Shown: positions 36,179 through 48,318, counted from the stretch's first letter. The stretch is 64,000 nt of DNA from Eretmocerus hayati (GCA_029851415.1 CM056743.1:36596714-36660713), one strand, 5' to 3'. Notes: generated by a model not told the origin, from the sequence alone. Numbers and translations are program-made.

Positions 36179-39100
36179 CGTTGATTTTACATACTAATGA
36201 GCTGACATGGCTTATCCTGTCAATAAAAATAATCTAATCCTATTCCACGTGTGTATACCCTCTTGGAAAAGATGAAAGAAGCTAACTCTTGATTGGTTGT
36301 CTCAAACTATAGGGAGTTATGGATGTGTGGACTCAGTTGCGTCATTTTTCATTGACATTGACTATTATTTTGGGTTATTATAAGATGGTAGGGAATGAGA
36401 ATAGGAGAAGGAGGAGGAGGAGCACTGTATTAATACTGGATTTCAAAAATTATTTTTCTAAGAAACACTATAGGAGAACGGTCTATCTGAGTCAGGAATC
36501 GATTAACACTGTACACGGTTGGGTCAGTATATTTCTCTCGTGGGACCGTTGTTTGGATAATACGGGAGATGAAGAGAGGGTGTGTGTGTGTGAAAGAAAC
36601 AGAGTTTTGCTTTGGCCAAGGTGTCCCATAAAATGTCCTCGCAAGTATGTTCGCTATACGACTTATGTATCGATATTTTTTGCATCCTTTTAGTAATTTT
36701 CCACCTTTTATTGATCTCGTTGTCGCATTTCCGATTGTAGTCGGAGAAACTTTGATTTATTAGAATAATGAGGCCACCGTCGCAGAACAAATTTGAGAAT
36801 TTTATGGTAACAATATCAATGATTTCTGGTTATGTATGTCTTATGAAACTCAACCAAACGTCATAAGGATTCAGATGTAATTTTCATTCTACTATAATTT
36901 TAATCCGATCAGTCATGCATTACAACCAGAACATACTAGAAAAAATAGTAATAGTATATTTAGCCCCGATTTTATGAGCGTATAGCTTCCTTCCAAGCGA
37001 TTCATTTGAGTCGAAATAATCGCTAGGAGGTGGGGAACCTCATGAGTGGGGCGCGAAAGTTATTTTTGGCAATTTTATAGGCACCCAAACATTGGAGAAT
37101 TGCGAAATAGAAATTTTTTATTGAATTGTAAATCACACACCCTTAACGAGACTAATGAGGTACTTTTGGACAATTGACTGCTAAGAAGTGAAATTCAGTC
37201 AACAAATACATAACCAAATTGACGGATACCATGCTGTAACACTATGCGGTCACATTAGGATGAACAAGAAAGGATTGACCAAGTTGTAACATGAATGAAC
37301 AATCGAAAACGAGTATAACTGTATATTTTATAAATATAGAATACCTGATCAGAGACAACAATTTTAGTAAAAGCTCCATTATACCGAATATCTTTTGCGA
37401 TTTTTGGCACTACATAGTATAACTTAGTCTCAGAGTGCGCGTGGTTGGTTAGCTCAGAGAGTTGAGACCGTGCAAGATCGGATTACAAGAGGAAGGAAGT
37501 GGATGGTGCTCATACTCCCTTTTTTCCTTCTCTTACTGTGTTTCTACATTTCATTCTTTTCTTTCCCGTGCATGGTTGACGCACTGCAGGAAAAGGGAAT
37601 GAAACTGATGATCTCTACCAACGACGAAGCAAGGGACTTCCACTCGGTTGATCTTGAATAGTCCGTTAACGCGACGAGACGGGGTAAAAATGTGTTTTGC
37701 TGTATTATCCCCCTTTCCCTTTTTTCACGTTCTATCTCTCTTCATATTACCCCTCTCGTCTTTGCGCTCGTAGAGAAATTAACAAAGCGTCCCATTTTCT
37801 TTGTTTTCTCATCTCAATTTTTTTTTTATTTTTTGACAGCTCTGAAGCATGATTTATTGTGGAGAATTTTTCGATTTTTTGCTAATACTAAGGCGATAAA
37901 ATGCAATAGATATTATGATGGAAATTTTAACCTGCTCACGAAACCAATAGGTCACTCAAATAGTGCTTGCAAGTTGAAAACAATTGCTCGTAGAACGATT
38001 CATAGTCAACAGTCAGCACCCAAGTGAGTGAAGGTTAAATGCTGTACTTACGTTATAAAACTGGTTATCTTCACTTAACCTCAGCTAAGATCATCTAGGG
38101 TGTCAATCATTGAGTCAAGTCCAAGTATTTCTTCACGAAAATTACGGAGTCATGGGCTCCGATGGAAACAAATTTAAAAATACTGGCGATATCTTCAACA
38201 TGTAATTGCAGAAAATTTTGATGAGAGGAAAAAGTGAAAGTCGATGCGATGTATCCCTTAGCTGAGAAAATCTTGGTCTTCGCGGTCTTGGACTCGTATA
38301 GTTTCGTTTCATCTCAGTCCTAAACTGACCACCAAAACGTCAATAAAGTCAATCAATGGTCTAAGAAATCAGGGAAGTTGAAGTCACTTCTATCTTTTGA
38401 TCTATTGATTGGCTAATCGACATTAATTGCTAACAAATTTTTGACGCATGCGATGAGTCATAATCTTCTGCATACCCCTTATAATTCTAATAGAAAAAAA
38501 AACCAGAAGAGAAGGAGATGAAGCAGTCTCCGCATCGATGTTACGCAACGAGGGATGAAGAAAAATATGAGTAGAAAAAGTGCGATAGAAGAGCACAGAG
38601 TAGAGAGCGAAAGAAGGAAAAACGAAAGCTTGGGGGATGAAGGGCTGCTGCACGCCAGAGGAGAGAAAAATCGAGGGTTAAGACGTTGTTTTGCCAACAG
38701 GTGGCAGCATTTTCCGTCTCACTCCAGTGTCTTTCTTTCTTTCTTTCTTACCACGTGCATGCTTCTTCCTCATCCTCTCACACCCTTGCACTCGGTTAAC
38801 CCCTCTCGCCCCACCACTTCCTTACAACCACCACCACCTTCAAGCGTCTGTGACAGCAACAACAGCAGAAGTGTATAGCAAGCCACGGTGATAACCCGCG
38901 GCAACACCCGATAAAACCAAGTTGCCGTACCGTAAGCTCTATATAGCATAGACTATTGCAGAGACTTCCATATATAAACGAGCTTTCTCGTTTCTCTAAA
39001 GGCGAGACGCGATGCCAACGACAAATAAGTGGGTCGAATGAGCTTGAAACGTCGAACAGAACGGTAAGGATTACCACGAGACTTGAGAATCAACCCTCCA

Positions 39101-39699
39101 CAACGAAGTGAAGCTTGTTCATATAACGTTTGTGTGAAACGGCAAGCTGTGCCAACAAAGTGTGGATAAGTGTACATTGTACGTTGAGATTCTTATTCTT
39201 GAATGTACGGTGCTTTTGGTAGCGAAATTGATATCTTGTGAGCTTGTACAGTTTAGAAGATGAGCGTCATGTCTCAAACTCAGATGTAGATTATACGACA
39301 TACTTTGCCCCTCACTTATATCCGTGGCATTTACACAGATGATGGTGATTAAATCTTCTAATCGGAGTAATTAGCAGGTGCTATTGGATTTAGCACGATG
39401 AGTGTATTTGAAAGTAATGGCCCAATAGCCAGTCCCATAATGAATCTGATTTTTATAAGACTTCCAGATGTTGAATCTGAATCCTCGAATGACATGCCTC
39501 AAATTGTATATTACTGTACTAGGCAGGGAAGTTGGATTTCCGTGACTGTGTGATGATAATGCCGAGGCATTGATATCACACTGTCATGGGCATCCCACTT
39601 CTCTGCCGATTGCTGTATACTATTTTTTCTCCTCTCGACCCGAAAGTAAAGAAAACTTGAGAAATGTGGTACATATCAGATTTCATTAAGGGTTAATTC
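36179..39699. other. Non-coding stretch with simple-sequence patches
   Basis: No gene recognised. There is a GGA run at about 36404-36421, a CTTT run at 38731-38749 and an ACC run at about 38826-38838. 37490-37840 and 38740-38850 are pyrimidine-rich on plus, and 38495-38670 is purine-rich. Frames up to 124 codons (36319-36693) follow these skews and have no motif. TAGCTCAGAGAG near 37450 resembles a tRNA A box but no B box follows. Confidence 0.45.
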
Positions 39700-40060
39700 C
39701 CTTGACAGGGATGTCACTCCTCAGAGACAGTCTGTCTGACAACCATGTATGTCATTTTCTAAGGGGGCTCGCACATAAGACGTTCTCATGATTTTCAAGC
39801 ATTTTGGACCCCTCCCTCCCCTCTTGTCACACCTTATCACATTCGGACGGAGCCCCCCCCCCCCCTCCTGAAAAGATGTCACACGCGCTATGATCACCCC
39901 CTTCCTTTTAATCAAAATTTCATCCGAGTCATTTCTGGGTGATCAGATGCTCGTAAAGGACAGACCTACCAAAAACATGATCCAAATGATGAAATTTACA
40001 TTTTGTCATACCCCTCTCCTCCCCTCGGGCGCGAATGTCTTTTGTGCAAGACCCCTAAAT
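39700..40060. repeat. Dispersed repeat with GTCACA and C-tract phrases
   Basis: The segment alternates GTCACA(C) words (39826, 39878), CCCCTCC(C/T) tracts and a 13-C run (39853-39865), with a second GTCATACCCCTCTCC phrase near 40004. From memory, sequences with GGCTATCCATAAA, CCCCCTCCCC and TTGTCACA recur together in a common arthropod repeat, which would also link this to 1055-1245. I cannot verify the family. The 64-codon minus frame is Gly-rich from the C-tract. Confidence 0.35.
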
Positions 40061-40933
40061 CCTGTTCTACACCAACCCAATGGGTTGATCAATAAATTGA
40101 GCCAAAGACAATCTAATAGTAATCAGTAGAGAGACTGAATTATCAACATCTTCGTCCTTGCTTGATTCAGCCATAATTTCCAATCACTCCAATTTCCTCC
40201 GGTCGACCGCGTACTGCGGAACGGAAACCTAAATCACCTCGCGCTGAATCGCCTTGGCGCATCGCAATCAAAGAGCTTGGGAGTAGAGCTCGTTTCATCG
40301 ATGAAGTCCACAAATGAACTGACAAATGCGAGCCGATTGTGCTGCCAGAGTATATAATACTGGTGCTGCTGCTGCAGCAGCTGTTCTGCAATTCCACAAG
40401 GGCATTGAAGTGAGAGTACTATATAAGTCAGAGAGAACGCGGCATGCGCTTGATAAGTGTTGGCGCATTCATCGCGCCGTTGTGAAAAGTGGTCAGAGAA
40501 GCAATGAATCTCGGCGGGGCGTCGTCGACGTCGTACCGAGTATCGCAGCGGGACTAAACAAACGATAAATTCCTGCAGCTGAAATCGGGTGCGCCTCCTT
40601 TTCTATATACTCCCCTCGACCTCCAAAAGAGCACAAAGGGCCATGCTTTTAGCACGCTCTTGTCCACCGAATCGAACGTCCCTGATAATATCCAAGAGTC
40701 GAGTTATCGAGCTTGCTCTTGATTTTCAAATCTCGACTAATTTTTTTATTCTACCAGTTTTTGACAACGATGGTCCTTTGGGGCATTCTCATTTATCAGA
40801 TTTTAACTTCGATGACATTTTTTGATAGGAAAGAAGTGTATGCTCTAGATCTATTCAATTCGAGGAACGCGTCTTTCAACATTCGTCCAATCCGTTGAGA
40901 TCACAATTTGTTAGAACAAAGCACAAGTGACAT
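40061..40933. other. Non-coding stretch
   Basis: No gene recognised. CTGCTGCTGCAGCAG (about 40366-40380) is a palindromic trinucleotide patch inside an 80-codon plus frame (40326-40568) that shows an Ala run but no domain. TATATAAG lies near 40421. Confidence 0.45.
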
Positions 40934-41269
40934 GGGGTCTTTCGGACCCCACGCCGATCTTTTAATGATCATTGGATCCCAAACTAACACCTCGCAATGT
41001 TTTTTTGCAGTATTGGAGATTGATACATAGCAACTTGAGGTGATTCCGTTGTTACTTGGGGTCTTAAAGTCGCAAACAAATTCTTTCGAGCACGGAATGG
41101 TTTCCCCCGAGCGACTCACCTGATGGGAACCCAACTGATTGGGTCAAAATTGTTTCGTGGGACAACAAATTCCACTACATATCCTATGTCTTACGTTCCC
41201 AGACACATTTTTTTTGACTCTGGAAAAGATTTGGGGTCTTTCAGACCCCATGTAACCCCAATGGGTTAA
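40934..41269. mobile_element. Decayed piggyBac-like MITE with GGGGTC-N5-GACCCC palindromes (pair 2)
   Basis: Sites at 40934-40950 (spacer TTTCG) and 41233-41249 (spacer TTTCA) share the exact 6+5+6 architecture seen at 29467. On the right the palindrome is followed by ATGTAACCCCAATGGG and then TTAA (41266-41269). An ACCC/GGG tip abutting TTAA is the hallmark of piggyBac-type termini. The left end lacks a matching TTAA and seems damaged. A partial GGGGTCTTAAAGTC is inside (about 41058). No transposase is present; the 77-codon minus frame has no motif. Confidence 0.5.
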
Positions 41270-43884
41270 ACAACGGTTTGCCGAAATTTATTCGGATGTT
41301 CGGCAAATGCCAAGATTTTGAATCTCTCTTTATTATTCAAGAAAGCTCCTCTATGAAAATTTTTGGTGGACATCGCAATTATTAAAAATAAGTCACCCTA
41401 TTTGATACACAATTAAGGATTGAACAATGCCTTCTTGATATTCAAATGCTAAATTTGTATGGTACAAAATTAACTAGATTGTCTGATGTAGACATGTTAA
41501 TATAACATATTCCAATTAGTGCCACAAAGACAAACATTTCTGAGCGCACGCAAATTACTTATAAGCATTCTTCTATGCTCTTGCCAGACCAGAATATCGA
41601 TCGTCTTGTACACGTTTGACACAGGAATCTAGCTTGAGTGAATTATATCGTTGAATTTGCCGTGCCTGGGTTGTAGGTCGATTTTGATTAACTCATTATC
41701 TATTAAGGTGTATCAACATCATGAAATGGAACGGAATATTGCGCGAGGCTAGAGCTTGGGCAAAGACAAATAATCTCTAGCGTAGCTTTGACTGTATATA
41801 TATGGTGAGCACTCGCTCGGGGTCTCGCTAATAAGCACAATTAGACGTGAATCAAACGCCGCAATTATAACCGTAGAGCCGAATACAAACGGAGAGATGA
41901 GAGAAATCACTTATCCTGTTCAAACGTTGGCCTCCCTCTCGTTAGTTGTGTGTCTTGCGGTTAACTCTTTTCTCTCGTGACTTTCGTATAGACATTATGG
42001 AATTTTTCGCTTTCATGGCAGCTCTGTATCAACACTATTTTGAGGTCTTCAATAATTTCGTTCTTTCGGATGAAACTGCATTTCAAAAAGTCTGTTATGA
42101 TTTTATTTTATTCCTGAATTAGATCATAACCGTAGGAAAACTACGGAAAAACTTGAATAGTTTCGTAACATACAATATTGGTATTTGAATGGACCATGGA
42201 GTACCACTGAAATATGTCTTCAATTATTATTTAACCACCTGATACGACTTACAAATAAGGTATCGTATGATTCGTCGTGCTGATGAGATGTTCCATCAGT
42301 CCTGCGAAGATATTTCCAACAAATGAGGTTCATTTTATGAGCTGTATTGACTATACGCATGATCATTTACTTCTCAAGACAGCAGACGTAAGAAAAAAAA
42401 TTAATGGATATCGAAAATGAAGCTATCCGGCAGTATGCGAAGACTTGCAGTCTTATTAACATTGAAAGTGATGAAGTCAGAGGAAGCTGAAGATAAACTA
42501 CACTTGGTTAAGTATGGCTGATTTACTGTCCCTTGAGTTAATGAAAGCCGTTTACTGCTAATTAAAACCAAGCCTCATTCATACATAGCATGGCCAAGAA
42601 CCAATCTACCGCAGCTGCTACGATGAAGGCAATTCATGTCGTTCAAGCTCGTCATCCACATGCGCTTGGATATAAATTACATCTCTCTGGGATTCGCCCA
42701 CCCAAATTTTCTCATTTAATTTTGTTGATTAGAATCGAGCGATTCTGAGGAATTCTGTGAGTATGTGGAATCACTTGAAGAACCTTGGCAAAAATTTTAC
42801 TTTCACTATAACTATTTTATCTGACGTAGTCAGTGAACAAAAAGATACACAGCATTTTGCACAGATGGGATTTTCTTGGTTATAGCAATGTTTCTGCTTT
42901 GAGCAAATGAAAACAATGAAAAAAAATTTAGCTCAACTGAAAGGAAATGAACAGTTGAATTTTTGGAGTAATTGGCACATGCCTATCCAAACTGCGCACT
43001 TAACTCAAAATTGGATGCATGTGACCAACAACCACTGCCAGAATTGAATATTTCACGAGGCTGATTATAGACATCTATAATTGATATCTAAGGAAATCAG
43101 TCCTAACTTGAACTTATCTAGAAAAAGATGATCGGAGGTGATATTTAGTACTTGCTCAAAATGATCACTGATAGTCTCAGCATCTGAGCACTGAAAAAAG
43201 TCAATATCACTGTGAAATAGCTCTTGTTTCGATAGCTTATCCGATCAAACTGCAACTAATACCTTGCAACCGGGACAATAGAAAAAAAAATACAGTGCCG
43301 GATAACGCGAAAGAGCACGTTGAGATTGTTCGACATCGAATACCAGAGCTTTTACTTGGCGTCATCCGCTACATTCTATCGAGAAAATAGAATGTGAGAT
43401 TTCAATTGCAGTAGGATTTGAGTGAGATTGCATTGAGCTCGTCGATGTTGCACATGTATATACATATACCTGTATCAAAGTGAATAAATGCAAATCTCGT
43501 CGTCAATATTGAAAAAGAAAAAAAATCAGTAGCAAGGCTCGCAATGTGCATCCCAAGCTGTACTATAAACGAAATCAGCTAATTCGAGGTTAGGAGTGGA
43601 AGGAGATTTGGCATCTCAGAAAAAGCTAACGGAAGACGAATCTAATGCATCAGCACGTATTGTAAAGAGGTAAAATAGATACCAACGTAAAAAAAGCTTG
43701 ATAGTGTATGTGAGTGTGTGTATACGATTTGCACGCATCACATTGCTAGCGCAGTGGCAGAGTTTTATATATATATATAGATATAGTATACTCAGCATAG
43801 CTGGTAGAAGCAGCGAGTGAGCGAGCTTTCGCCGAAGAAGCACTGGAAATGGAGCTTTTATACGAAAGCACTCCATATCACTTT
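41270..43884. other. Non-coding stretch
   Basis: No gene, RNA or organised repeat recognised. 41810-41890 contains CpG words and TAAT/ATTA cores. There is a short TA run at about 43767. An 86-codon minus frame at 43616-43876 has no motif. Confidence 0.5.
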
Positions 43885-44484
43885 ATTTAAGATTTACCCT
43901 CTCGCTCGGCCTTTTCAACCCCCAACAAGACTCGTCCATTTCGCTGCTTCGTTCAACCACCCCCCCCCCTCCTTCCTGCATCTCTTCTACCCACCCCTTC
44001 TCTCTCGCCTCATAGCAGCACTCGAGTTGCTTGCCTATTCTTAAGCTCGATCCTCACTATACTTGAGCAAGCCAACTTCTCTGTGAGAGGGCCCACCCCG
44101 CGCGTACCACCTCAAACCTCCCTCTCCCCTCCCCCCTTTTACTTACTCACTTACCAGCGATCGGTCTATCTCTCTTCGACCCCTTCGCCTCTTTTCTAGC
44201 TTTCCATCCATTCTCTACCCGTTTATTTATTTCTCTTATATTCTCTATATACTTACTATGTACTACTATATACCGTGGGATAGTAGATTCAAAATCGACG
44301 CGTCGAGAGCGAAAGCAACGATGTCTTTCTCTCTCTGTTTCTCAGACACTCAAAGCGACTACTTCTACACCATTCACCACAATTCCTCTTTCCCTCTTAT
44401 GCCACTCCAACTCGCTAATCGTCTCTGCACGAGAGCCTTTTGCACTATGTACAGCTCTTGCGTCTCTGTGTACCAATACAACTA
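43885..44484. other. Strongly pyrimidine-biased segment (plus strand)
   Basis: About 600 bp is dominated by C and T on the plus strand, including a 10-C run (43960-43969) and many CTCT/CCTT words, with the skew ending near 44490. Frames of 75 codons here just reflect the bias (Pro/Ser/Leu). Such strand asymmetry can mark old polypyrimidine repeats, triplex-forming DNA or transcription-linked skew. No gene is claimed. Confidence 0.55.
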
Positions 44485-45596
44485 AACACTCAAGCCTCTT
44501 AGATGAATACTTCGAATTTTTTTGTTACTATACGTATGGGTTCCATTAATTACTCGCTGGTTATTTCATCCACTTAATGATACTGAAAATAGAAATTTTT
44601 AGGTAAAAAAATCGAAAAAATCTTTCTGAAGAGTTCACAATGTTCAGAAAAAGGATTTTTTGCTACCAAAAGGGAGCTTATTGACTCAAGATAGACATAT
44701 TCCAAAGTCAGCTTGATTCTAGAGATGATATTTGATATGGGAAGGGTTGGACATTTAAAGAATAATTAATGAAAAAAATTTGGGATAAAAACTTCATACC
44801 ATTGAACCAGGGGTAGGGGTAAGCTGAACCCAGAAATTGTTCCAAATTCGTTACGCAATCTATGAACGGTCTTCATCATTTTGAGTGTTGCAACAGATTC
44901 TGACTATCGGCAAACCTTAATAACTTGAACTTCAGTTGGAACACTGCTTTTGAAATTATTTCAATTTGAATATAACGTAGTTGATAGCAGATGAGCAACG
45001 GATGCGAAGGTTGAGTAGAAATGATTCACTCTTAAATCATTAGAAACAAAAATTCTGATGAGGGATGACTGGCTCATTCCGCGAACACTGAATTTAAATC
45101 GCGAGGTTTGTGTAGTACAGTAGTTGTAATGAGAGAAAGAGATATATGGCGCAAGGGCCCGCGATCTTGCAGCGGAGCCCGCCAGCAGCGTGGTATCAAG
45201 TCGCTCAGGGCCGCATCACTATTTTTTTTTTCTAATAATGAATTATAGAATAATAGTGACACGATTCGTGAGCAGCAAAAATGATCTGAATGACGATTGC
45301 CATCGATTTTTGCAAACAGATATTCACTAATGCCATTTTTTATGAATGACTATTTCACGAAAGATATTTTCACGAGTGATTTTGTTACTAATGGCTATGC
45401 GCACGATTAGAAGGAAATCATTTTTCGGAAGAGTAGAACATCTTTATCCAGAAAACAAAGTTGCTTCCAATGAGATGGAGGAACTTCAACTTTACCCCAT
45501 ATCATTTGAAAGCGTCATAGTCATTGGTGGTATTCTGAATTCTCCATTGATATCCGATCTATTTTCTCTAAGTAAGCGCTTCCGCTTTTTGGCCAA
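44485..45596. other. Non-coding stretch beside the transposase remnant
   Basis: No gene recognised. A GC-rich patch (45150-45215) lies in a 62-codon minus frame without motif. A 98-codon plus frame (45346-45642) overlaps the transposase remnant antisense and is considered a shadow. Confidence 0.4.
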
Positions 45597-45914
45597 TCAT
45601 AACTCAGTGTCAACAATTTCAGTGTCTGCTTGTTCTTTCTGAATTTCAGTCAGTAGAGAGTAGAGATCTGGATGACTCTTGCCAACAACAATGCGAAAAC
45701 GGTAATGCCACTTCTCATTCTCATTATTCGTTTTGCGTTCTTCTGCCAAAGCTGCTTCTCGTTGATTCCAAAGGTCAAGTGCATATCTTGCAATCACAGC
45801 CAGCTTCCTTCTACGAGAAGATATACCGACGTAGTTTTCTTCAAATTCATGGAAAAGCTTTTTGAAGACACGGGAAACATCATTGACAGGAACGAAAGCC
45901 AATGGTAGTATCAT
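45597..45914 (-). pseudogene. MULE-type transposase, C-terminal fragment
   Basis: The 105-codon frame matches the characteristic C-terminal region of Mutator-like (MULE) transposases of arthropods. Near its start is LPLALAFVPVNDV-like sequence (actual ILPLAFVPVNDVSRVF, residues 2-17). This is followed by YVG..RRR, then YALDLWNQ (about 45-52) and the signature RKTNNENEKWHYRF (about 60-73), corresponding to the family's RTNN..E.WH..F, and then VGKSHPDLYSLLTEIQKEQ. The family catalytic DDE residues lie upstream and are not seen, because the frame is broken by stops before 45914. Full-length MULE transposases have several hundred residues, so this is a truncated relic. No terminal inverted repeats were identified around it. 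The motif-level match is from memory, not from a search. Confidence 0.75.
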
Positions 45915-46486
45915 GTGCGTCGAGCTCGTACATCTGAGTCATTAGGATCCTAATACCGCTTTCGTGAATATGCAAGCAGTTTTGAGTATAGTTTTTGTGA
46001 TCGTTATTCGGAGTTCCGGATTTACACAAGCTGACCCTACATTTGAAGCACCTTGCATCTTGCTTCCGTCGGTATGAATATCATAGCAACTATTGTATAC
46101 GATGTAATTACCAAGACCGCATTGTCGTCCAGATTTTGATCTGTTCGAAGGTATTGCTCAATGTGAAAGTCTACTTCAATGCTCGTGAAGAAAGTTTGGT
46201 AATCAGAAGAAAATATATCGGATGTTTCCATGAAGTCATAATGATTCTCAATAACATCAACTATATGCACGTATTGACTATTTCATTTTCTTGTGTAGCG
46301 GTTCTGATCTCGATGATTTTGCTCGATAATTGTGTATCAGGGTTTTTGTGAAGGACATTGCATCTCCGATATTTTTGGCTATGAAACAATTGCACAAGAA
46401 TCTGGTTCGTTCCTGTGTTACGGGCGCAAGCTGCACAGGCACCCGCACTTCAAGTGAATCACATATGAGAGCCACCGCCTGAGGTG
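45915..46486. other. Probable continuation of transposon debris; unassigned frames
   Basis: Minus frames 46037-46270 and 46278-46604 directly precede the MULE fragment in its reading direction. The latter (108 codons) starts after a TTTTTTACAG acceptor-like tract and contains GNDHETIRRPLDQEIDTLL. It has no recognised domain and overlaps a tRNA-like sequence on the other strand, which makes coding less likely. These may be broken upstream parts of the same element, but I cannot align them. Confidence 0.3.
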
Positions 46487-46563
46487 GCCGGACTAGCTCA
46501 GTCAACAGCGTGTCAATCTCTTGATCAAGAGGTCGCCGGATCGTTTCATGATCGTTTCCCGGC
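46487..46563 (+). pseudogene. Degenerate tRNA-like sequence (tRNA pseudogene or SINE head)
   Basis: The 77-nt span has GCCGG and CCGGC at the two ends (5-bp acceptor-like pairing), then TAGCTCAGTC (A-box-like, D arm). An ATCTC/GAGGT anticodon-like stem holds a TTGATCAA loop, then comes AGGTCG, then a GATC/GATC stem around a 7-nt loop at the T-arm position. The D stem and B box (GGATCGTTTCA versus GGTTCGANTCC) are degraded and the anticodon loop is one base too long, so a functional tRNA is unlikely. A tRNA-derived SINE head is an alternative, because GGCGGCTGCAC follows without a terminator. Confidence 0.4.
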
Positions 46564-46683
46564 GGCTGCACTTCCCATTCGGTGTATGAAGGAGATTGAA
46601 TCATTCACTGTAAAAAATTGGTTAATTTTGCAACCAACATTTCAACCAGCTGGTTGAATTTTCATCCAAGCAATTATATCCCG

Positions 46684-46950
46684 TGATAGATGGACGGATG
46701 GATGATGGATGAATGGGCGGATGGATGGATGGATAGATGGATGGTTGATGGTTGGATGAGTCGAGAAGAGGGATGAAGGGTGGATGGGTAATTGGACGGA
46801 TGGATGATGGATCGATGGATAGACCCATCACCCATTCATCCATCCATCCACCTGCCATCAATCACTCCATCCATACATCCATCCATCCACCCACCATCCA
46901 TTCTTCGATCTATTCATCGATCCCACCCATCATCCATCAGTTTATTCACC
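46684..46950. repeat. Inverted (GGAT)n/(CCAT)n simple-sequence array
   Basis: The left half (to about 46825) is imperfect GGAT/GATG repeats. At about 46826 the array flips to ATCC/CCAT repeats up to about 46950. The two halves could pair into a long imperfect hairpin. Frames through the array (for example 46752-46997) are Met/Asp/Gly on one side and Ile/His/Pro/Ser on the other, an artefact of the repeat. Confidence 0.85.
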
Positions 46951-48160
46951 CATATGACCATCCGCCATATTCTACCTCCCCCCCTCCACACACGTAGGTA
47001 ACCTGATTTGCAGGAACCGGACGGACAGATTGTAATAATCCACATTGATTGGAGTTTTTCGCAAATTTTTTTCACAGTGTTACACTCTAGAAGAGGAAGT
47101 TCCGATTCAGCTAGTAACAGATTGAGAGGAGTACTTACGCGGTATCTTAGTACTCTGCATATGGATACCCTTTCTAAATCGCGCACACACCATGATTATC
47201 ATGAAAATATGTCCCCTCAGCACTATTTCAGCACTCAGGATCGGGACAATAACCTTACAGGTAATCTGCCCTTCCACTTATTCAGGGAATATTTTTGATA
47301 ATTGTAGAGTGAAGAAGACATCAAATTCGATGGGTAATTGTTGAAATATTTCTATGCAAGTGTGGAACCATCCTCAGAGGAATCAATACATTCTTAATAC
47401 CCAGACTTAAGTATCATACAAAGAACTATTAATAATAAACCATTCCTTACTTAGCCAATTCCAGCACAATAGAACTCACGAAAGAGGCTATGTCACGAAT
47501 TCCAAAAGAGGCTGTGTTATCTTCTCACTCTGTATTGATTTTTCACAAACAAATTGACTCTCACGATGACACATGAATAATCCTGAACAACCACAGAGTC
47601 ATCATCACTGTACACATTCAATAATTCATCTCTCTGTTGTGCGATGCTGTGGTAATTGAAATTCCATCGTTCGCATAACTCAAATCCGGTTCATCATTTA
47701 TTCGGTATCCATCTCTCTGTTAAAAGAAAAGAAAAAATGGACTGCGTCATTGTCATAAACTATCGAAAGATGAGAAGTTCCAACAAGACCCTTGAAGCCA
47801 ATACATCTTAAGACGGACTTCATGAGTATGGAGAGGTCTAAGGCCACTATTAAACCTCGTGGAGATTTCTCGACCCCATGATACTACCCGTCCACATATA
47901 CAAACAATGGACCGATTGTCCAGGCTCGTTGACTCGAGCCATAATTTTGACAGCGTTAAATATATATACGCTTGTGAGCGCGTGTACACACTCCATGCAG
48001 ATATCCGGACATAGAATATATAAGGACAAGGGATGAGAGAGAGATACAGAAAGAAAGAAGGACCTCATATGTGTACATATATATTCGTCCTTCGTTCAAC
48101 ATCATGGCACATTCGCCAACTTCTTTTCTCCCTCTCAAGTATATTATGCCATGAATCGCA
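46951..48160. other. Non-coding stretch
   Basis: No gene recognised. Frames of 90-96 codons on both strands around 46914-47298 overlap each other and lack motifs. Confidence 0.5.
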
Positions 48161-48318
48161 TATATATATATATATGTACACAGGCAGATCCACCAAGAAG
48201 TAAACCGGTCGATCTGGTCCGTCGTCGTCGCATTTTGTGACCTCCCCCGCGCGCTCACAGGACACCTGCCTTCTGAGATGCTCATCGCTGTCCTGCCGGC
48301 CTCTGCGGTCCATCAGGC

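Noticed and set aside
37436..37475. TAGCTCAGAGAG tRNA A-box-like word
   Set aside because: No B box, no acceptor pairing and no anticodon arm at tRNA spacing.
46278..46604. 108-codon minus frame after an acceptor-like tract
   Set aside because: Coding-like in part, but antisense to the tRNA-like sequence and without a recognised domain. Left as unassigned debris.
46752..47001. Ile/His/Pro/Ser-rich and Met/Asp/Gly-rich frames
   Set aside because: Direct translations of the GGAT/CCAT simple-sequence array.
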